Below, one piece after another: positions 7,765 through 9,412 of a stretch of 9,412 bases of DNA. The notes beneath the pieces were generated by a model that did no database searches, was not told where the DNA came from, and was given only the letters and a program-made list of their open reading frames with translations. Source of the DNA: Collinsella aerofaciens (GTDB lineage: Bacteria; Actinomycetota; Coriobacteriia; Coriobacteriales; Coriobacteriaceae); NCBI RefSeq assembly GCF_901212495.1, contig NZ_CAAKNY010000083.1:19689-29100 (forward strand), read 5' to 3'. Each line of letters opens with the position of its first letter. Positions within the stretch are counted from its first letter, which is position 1. A program made the position numbers and the translations under genes.

Positions 7765-7771
7765 CACCCAA

Positions 7772-7844
7772 CCTTGCCTTTCAAGCCTGCGGGCATGGCC
7801 ATAAGGCTTATGCCCTTGTCTTTCAAGGCAATCTTGGGCATTAC
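7772..7844 (+). repeat. hairpin flanked by imperfect direct repeats between amidohydrolase and MFS genes
   Basis: GGGCAT (7791-7796) pairs with ATGCCC (7810-7815), and inner GCC/GGC pairs close an ATAA loop for about 10 bp. On either side are TTGCCTTTCAAG (7774-7785) and TTGTCTTTCAAG (7816-7827), differing at one base, and GGGCAT recurs at 7836-7841. TTGCCTT (7774-7780) and AAGGCAA (7825-7831) could form an outer stem. The hairpin is followed only by TTGTCTTTC, so it would be a weak or partial terminator after the amidohydrolase gene, or an RNA-stability element. No convincing MFS promoter is visible here. Confidence 0.4.
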
Positions 7845-7868
7845 CGGCGCCCGGCGCAGACTATTCGT

Positions 7869-7878
7869 TTGTTTACAA
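7869..7878. promoter_or_regulatory. TTGTTTACAA dyad beside the MFS ribosome site
   Basis: This is the exact reverse complement of 6345-6354. It overlaps the AAGGAG ribosome site (7877-7882), so a bound protein or an RNA structure here could affect MFS expression. Evidence is limited to the match. Confidence 0.15.
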
Positions 7879-7886
7879 GGAGCAGT

Positions 7887-9191
7887 ATGTCCCAGCAGCA
7901 TAAATTCTTCCCCGGGTGGCTCGTCGTGGCCTCCGGCTTTGTCATCATGGCCACGTGCTACACGATTTTCGTTAACTGCATGAGCCTGTTTCAGCCGCTC
8001 ATCGTCAGCGACTTGGGCATTTCTCTTGCGCAGTACAACATCTCCAACGCCATCTCCACCGTGGTGAGCGTTATCGGCTCACTTGTCATTGGCCATGTTG
8101 CCGATAAAGTAAGCGGCCGCGTTTTGGGCTCCCTCACTGTAATCGCCACCTCTGCCGTTCTTGCCGGCATGAGCTTTGTCGGTGAGCTGTGGCAGGTCTA
8201 CGTGCTCTTTGCCGTCTCGGGCTGCTTTGCCGTCGCCTCGACCCGCCTGCTCATCAGCCTGGTGACCGCCAACTGGTTTACCGCTAAGCGCGGCCTTGCC
8301 ATCTCCATCGCGCTTTCGGGCTCGGGCTTTGGCGGGGCCATTCTCTCGCCGATCGTGAGCTCGCTGATCGTGAGCGTTGGCTGGCGTTCCGCCTTCCTGG
8401 TGCTGGCGGCTATCTGCATGGTGGCGGCGCTGCCCATCACGGCCTATTCCTTCCGCACCAAGCCTTCCGAGATCGGCCTTAAGCCGCTCGGTGAGAACCC
8501 GGGCGATCCGTCCGTCTCGACGGCTGGCGACAAGGACGAGCACACGGCGCCCGAGGTTAACGTCGGTTGGTCGCGCATCAAGAAGAGTCCGGCGTTTTGG
8601 CTGCTTGTCGTCGCCTTCCTCTTTATGGGTCTCGTCAACGGCGCCATCCTGCCCAACCAAGTTACGAACATGACGAGCGTTACCGTCAACGGTGCCAAGA
8701 TCGTCACGGGTGGCCACGATCCCATGTGGGCCGGTACGGTGCTTTCTGCCTACATGGTCACGGTCGTTATCGCCAAGATCTCGCTCGGTGCCATCTACGA
8801 CCGCTTTGGCCTGCGCTTTGGCAATATCCTTGGCTCCGTTGCGTGTATTGTCGCCTGTGTGGCGCTGTGCTTTCCGACGACGGACCTCGGTCCCATTGTG
8901 GCCGCTGTGAGCTTTGGTATCGGAACGTGCATGGGCACCATCACGCCTACCATTGCCGCATCCAAACAGTTTGGCATGGCCGACCTCGGCAAGGTCACGG
9001 GCACCATCACCTCGCTCGAGATGGTCGGCGGCACCGTGGGCGCCATCGTCTCGGGCGTGCTGTTCGATGCCACGGGCTCCTTTGCGAGCACCTGGATTGT
9101 GTGCCTGGCGTGCTCCGCGGTCATGCTCGTGTTCCTGCTGGCATCCGAGCCCATCGCCGCCAAGCTGCGCGCGAGCGCGGCGGGGGAGTAG
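7887..9191 (+). CDS. MFS transporter, oxalate/formate antiporter (OFA/MCT-like) type
   Basis: A 434-residue, roughly 12-helix secondary transporter of the inner membrane, probably moving a small organic anion or carboxylate. The N-half carries a motif A variant, GHVADKVSGR (69-78), and WFTAKRGLA (130-138) followed by a Gly/Ser-rich GSGFGG stretch, typical of the OFA/MCT-like branch. The central cytoplasmic loop begins KPSEIGLKPLG (192-202), also typical, and continues as a charged linker to about residue 230. The C-half repeats motif A as DRFGLR (305-310). A polar loop rich in Thr, Val and Gly lies between the seventh and eighth helices (about 262-285). ATG 7887 follows AAGGAG (7877-7882) by 4 nt; the longer in-frame TTG at 7869 has no ribosome site. 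It lies 122 nt after the amidohydrolase, so co-transcription is possible but not shown. A product or acyl-amino-acid carrier role is an inference from that neighbour. Confidence 0.9.
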   Translation: MSQQHKFFPGWLVVASGFVIMATCYTIFVNCMSLFQPLIVSDLGISLAQYNISNAISTVVSVIGSLVIGHVADKVSGRVLGSLTVIATSAVLAGMSFVGELWQVYVLFAVSGCFAVASTRLLISLVTANWFTAKRGLAISIALSGSGFGGAILSPIVSSLIVSVGWRSAFLVLAAICMVAALPITAYSFRTKPSEIGLKPLGENPGDPSVSTAGDKDEHTAPEVNVGWSRIKKSPAFWLLVVAFLFMGLVNGAILPNQVTNMTSVTVNGAKIVTGGHDPMWAGTVLSAYMVTVVIAKISLGAIYDRFGLRFGNILGSVACIVACVALCFPTTDLGPIVAAVSFGIGTCMGTITPTIAASKQFGMADLGKVTGTITSLEMVGGTVGAIVSGVLFDATGSFASTWIVCLACSAVMLVFLLASEPIAAKLRASAAGE

Positions 9192-9226
9192 GGGTCCGTC
9201 GCTCTTTTCTGTTCGCCCCGTTCTGT

Positions 9227-9290
9227 CCGTGGCTGCCCTGGAAGCCGAATGGGTGCTCGTACCATCATTCGGTTTCCAAGGCGGCCACGG
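9227..9290. repeat. 25-bp near-perfect inverted repeat downstream of the MFS gene
   Basis: Arms 9227-9251 and 9266-9290 are reverse complements at 22 of 25 positions, with a 14-nt loop (9252-9265). All three differences are transitions. In + strand RNA two become G-U wobbles and one a C-A mismatch. It starts 36 nt after the MFS stop. No T tract follows, so it is not a standard intrinsic terminator; it may be an mRNA 3'-end stabiliser or a mobile palindrome. Confidence 0.8.
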
Positions 9291-9300
9291 GCCTACGAAA

Positions 9301-9364
9301 TGATCCGTTTTCCTCCGTCCCCAAGGGATTACGTGATCCGAAGGGGACGGAGGAAAACGGATTA
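9301..9364. repeat. perfect 20-bp palindrome, REP/REPIN-like element
   Basis: Arms 9303-9322 (ATCCGTTTTCCTCCGTCCCC) and 9343-9362 are exact reverse complements, extended by one T-A pair and one G-T wobble, around a 20-nt spacer. The spacer has its own near-palindrome, GGATTACGTGATCC. TGATCCG occurs at 9301 and 9334, and GGATTAC at 9326 and 9359, both 33 nt apart, so the element also reads as two 33-nt units with common ends. GGGGACGG-cored arms recall REP sequences mobilised by RAYT (Y1) transposases, but no such gene lies in this window. No T tract follows. Confidence 0.75.
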
Positions 9365-9388
9365 CAAGCAGCGGCGGCGCGTCTGGCC

Positions 9389-9412
9389 GAACGAGTTCCC
9401 ATACCCTCGTTC
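9389..9412. repeat. 7-bp inverted repeat running to the window edge
   Basis: GAACGAG (9389-9395) and CTCGTTC (9406-9412) are exact reverse complements with a 10-nt loop. The second arm ends at the last base of the window, so the repeat may be longer. It could be a terminator for either strand or another member of the neighbouring repeat cluster. Confidence 0.35.

Noticed and set aside
6427..7767. Open frame of 446 codons on the - strand opposite the amidohydrolase
   Set aside because: The + strand frame has all M20D catalytic motifs; the antisense product is basic and motif-free.
9227..9364. The two large hairpins as intrinsic terminators of the MFS gene
   Set aside because: Neither is followed by a T tract on the + strand, nor by one on the opposite strand in the reverse direction.
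9192..9412. CRISPR array or tRNA in the right-hand intergenic region
   Set aside because: The repeats are palindromic pairs, not regularly spaced identical repeats with unique spacers, and no cloverleaf or T-arm sequence is visible.

Overview
The window is ordinary chromosomal DNA of a moderately GC-rich bacterium, most likely a gut actinobacterium of the class Coriobacteriia, with Collinsella as the best guess. This rests on base composition, codon choice (strong G/C at third positions), near-perfect Shine-Dalgarno sites and a familiar gene mix. No rRNA or other marker gene is present, so the assignment is an inference. All genes are on the + strand. I see no tRNA, rRNA, CRISPR array, transposase or integrase.

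Layout. Bases 1-201 are a leader with a weak promoter candidate and a CTGTAC double repeat. Bases 202-5166 hold two adjacent, tightly coupled YhgE/Pip-family membrane proteins. Each has one N-terminal membrane helix, a long helical extracytoplasmic region and a C-terminal ABC-2-like membrane domain. The first also has an unusual C-terminal extension of about 209 residues with two more predicted helices. A strong intrinsic terminator (5261-5299) closes this unit. Bases 5367-6344 encode an EamA/DMT-type transporter, followed by a second terminator (6363-6387). Bases 6466-7764 encode an M20D metallo-amidohydrolase, preceded by a perfect 7-bp dyad that overlaps its likely promoter. Bases 7887-9191 encode an MFS transporter of the oxalate/formate-antiporter (OFA/MCT-like) type. 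The last 221 bases contain no gene but hold three successive inverted repeats. One is a perfect 20-bp arm palindrome with internal 33-nt periodicity that resembles a REP/REPIN-type element.

How the genes may work together. The YhgE/Pip pair probably forms one heteromeric envelope complex. The amidohydrolase and MFS transporter may be a small catabolic unit, one moving an acylated amino acid or its product and the other hydrolysing it, but the substrate cannot be read from sequence. The EamA transporter sits between terminators and looks independent. The most interesting signals are the repeat cluster at the right end, the C-terminal extension of the first YhgE/Pip protein, and the dyad operator candidate before the amidohydrolase. 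I found no evidence for a new multi-gene system.
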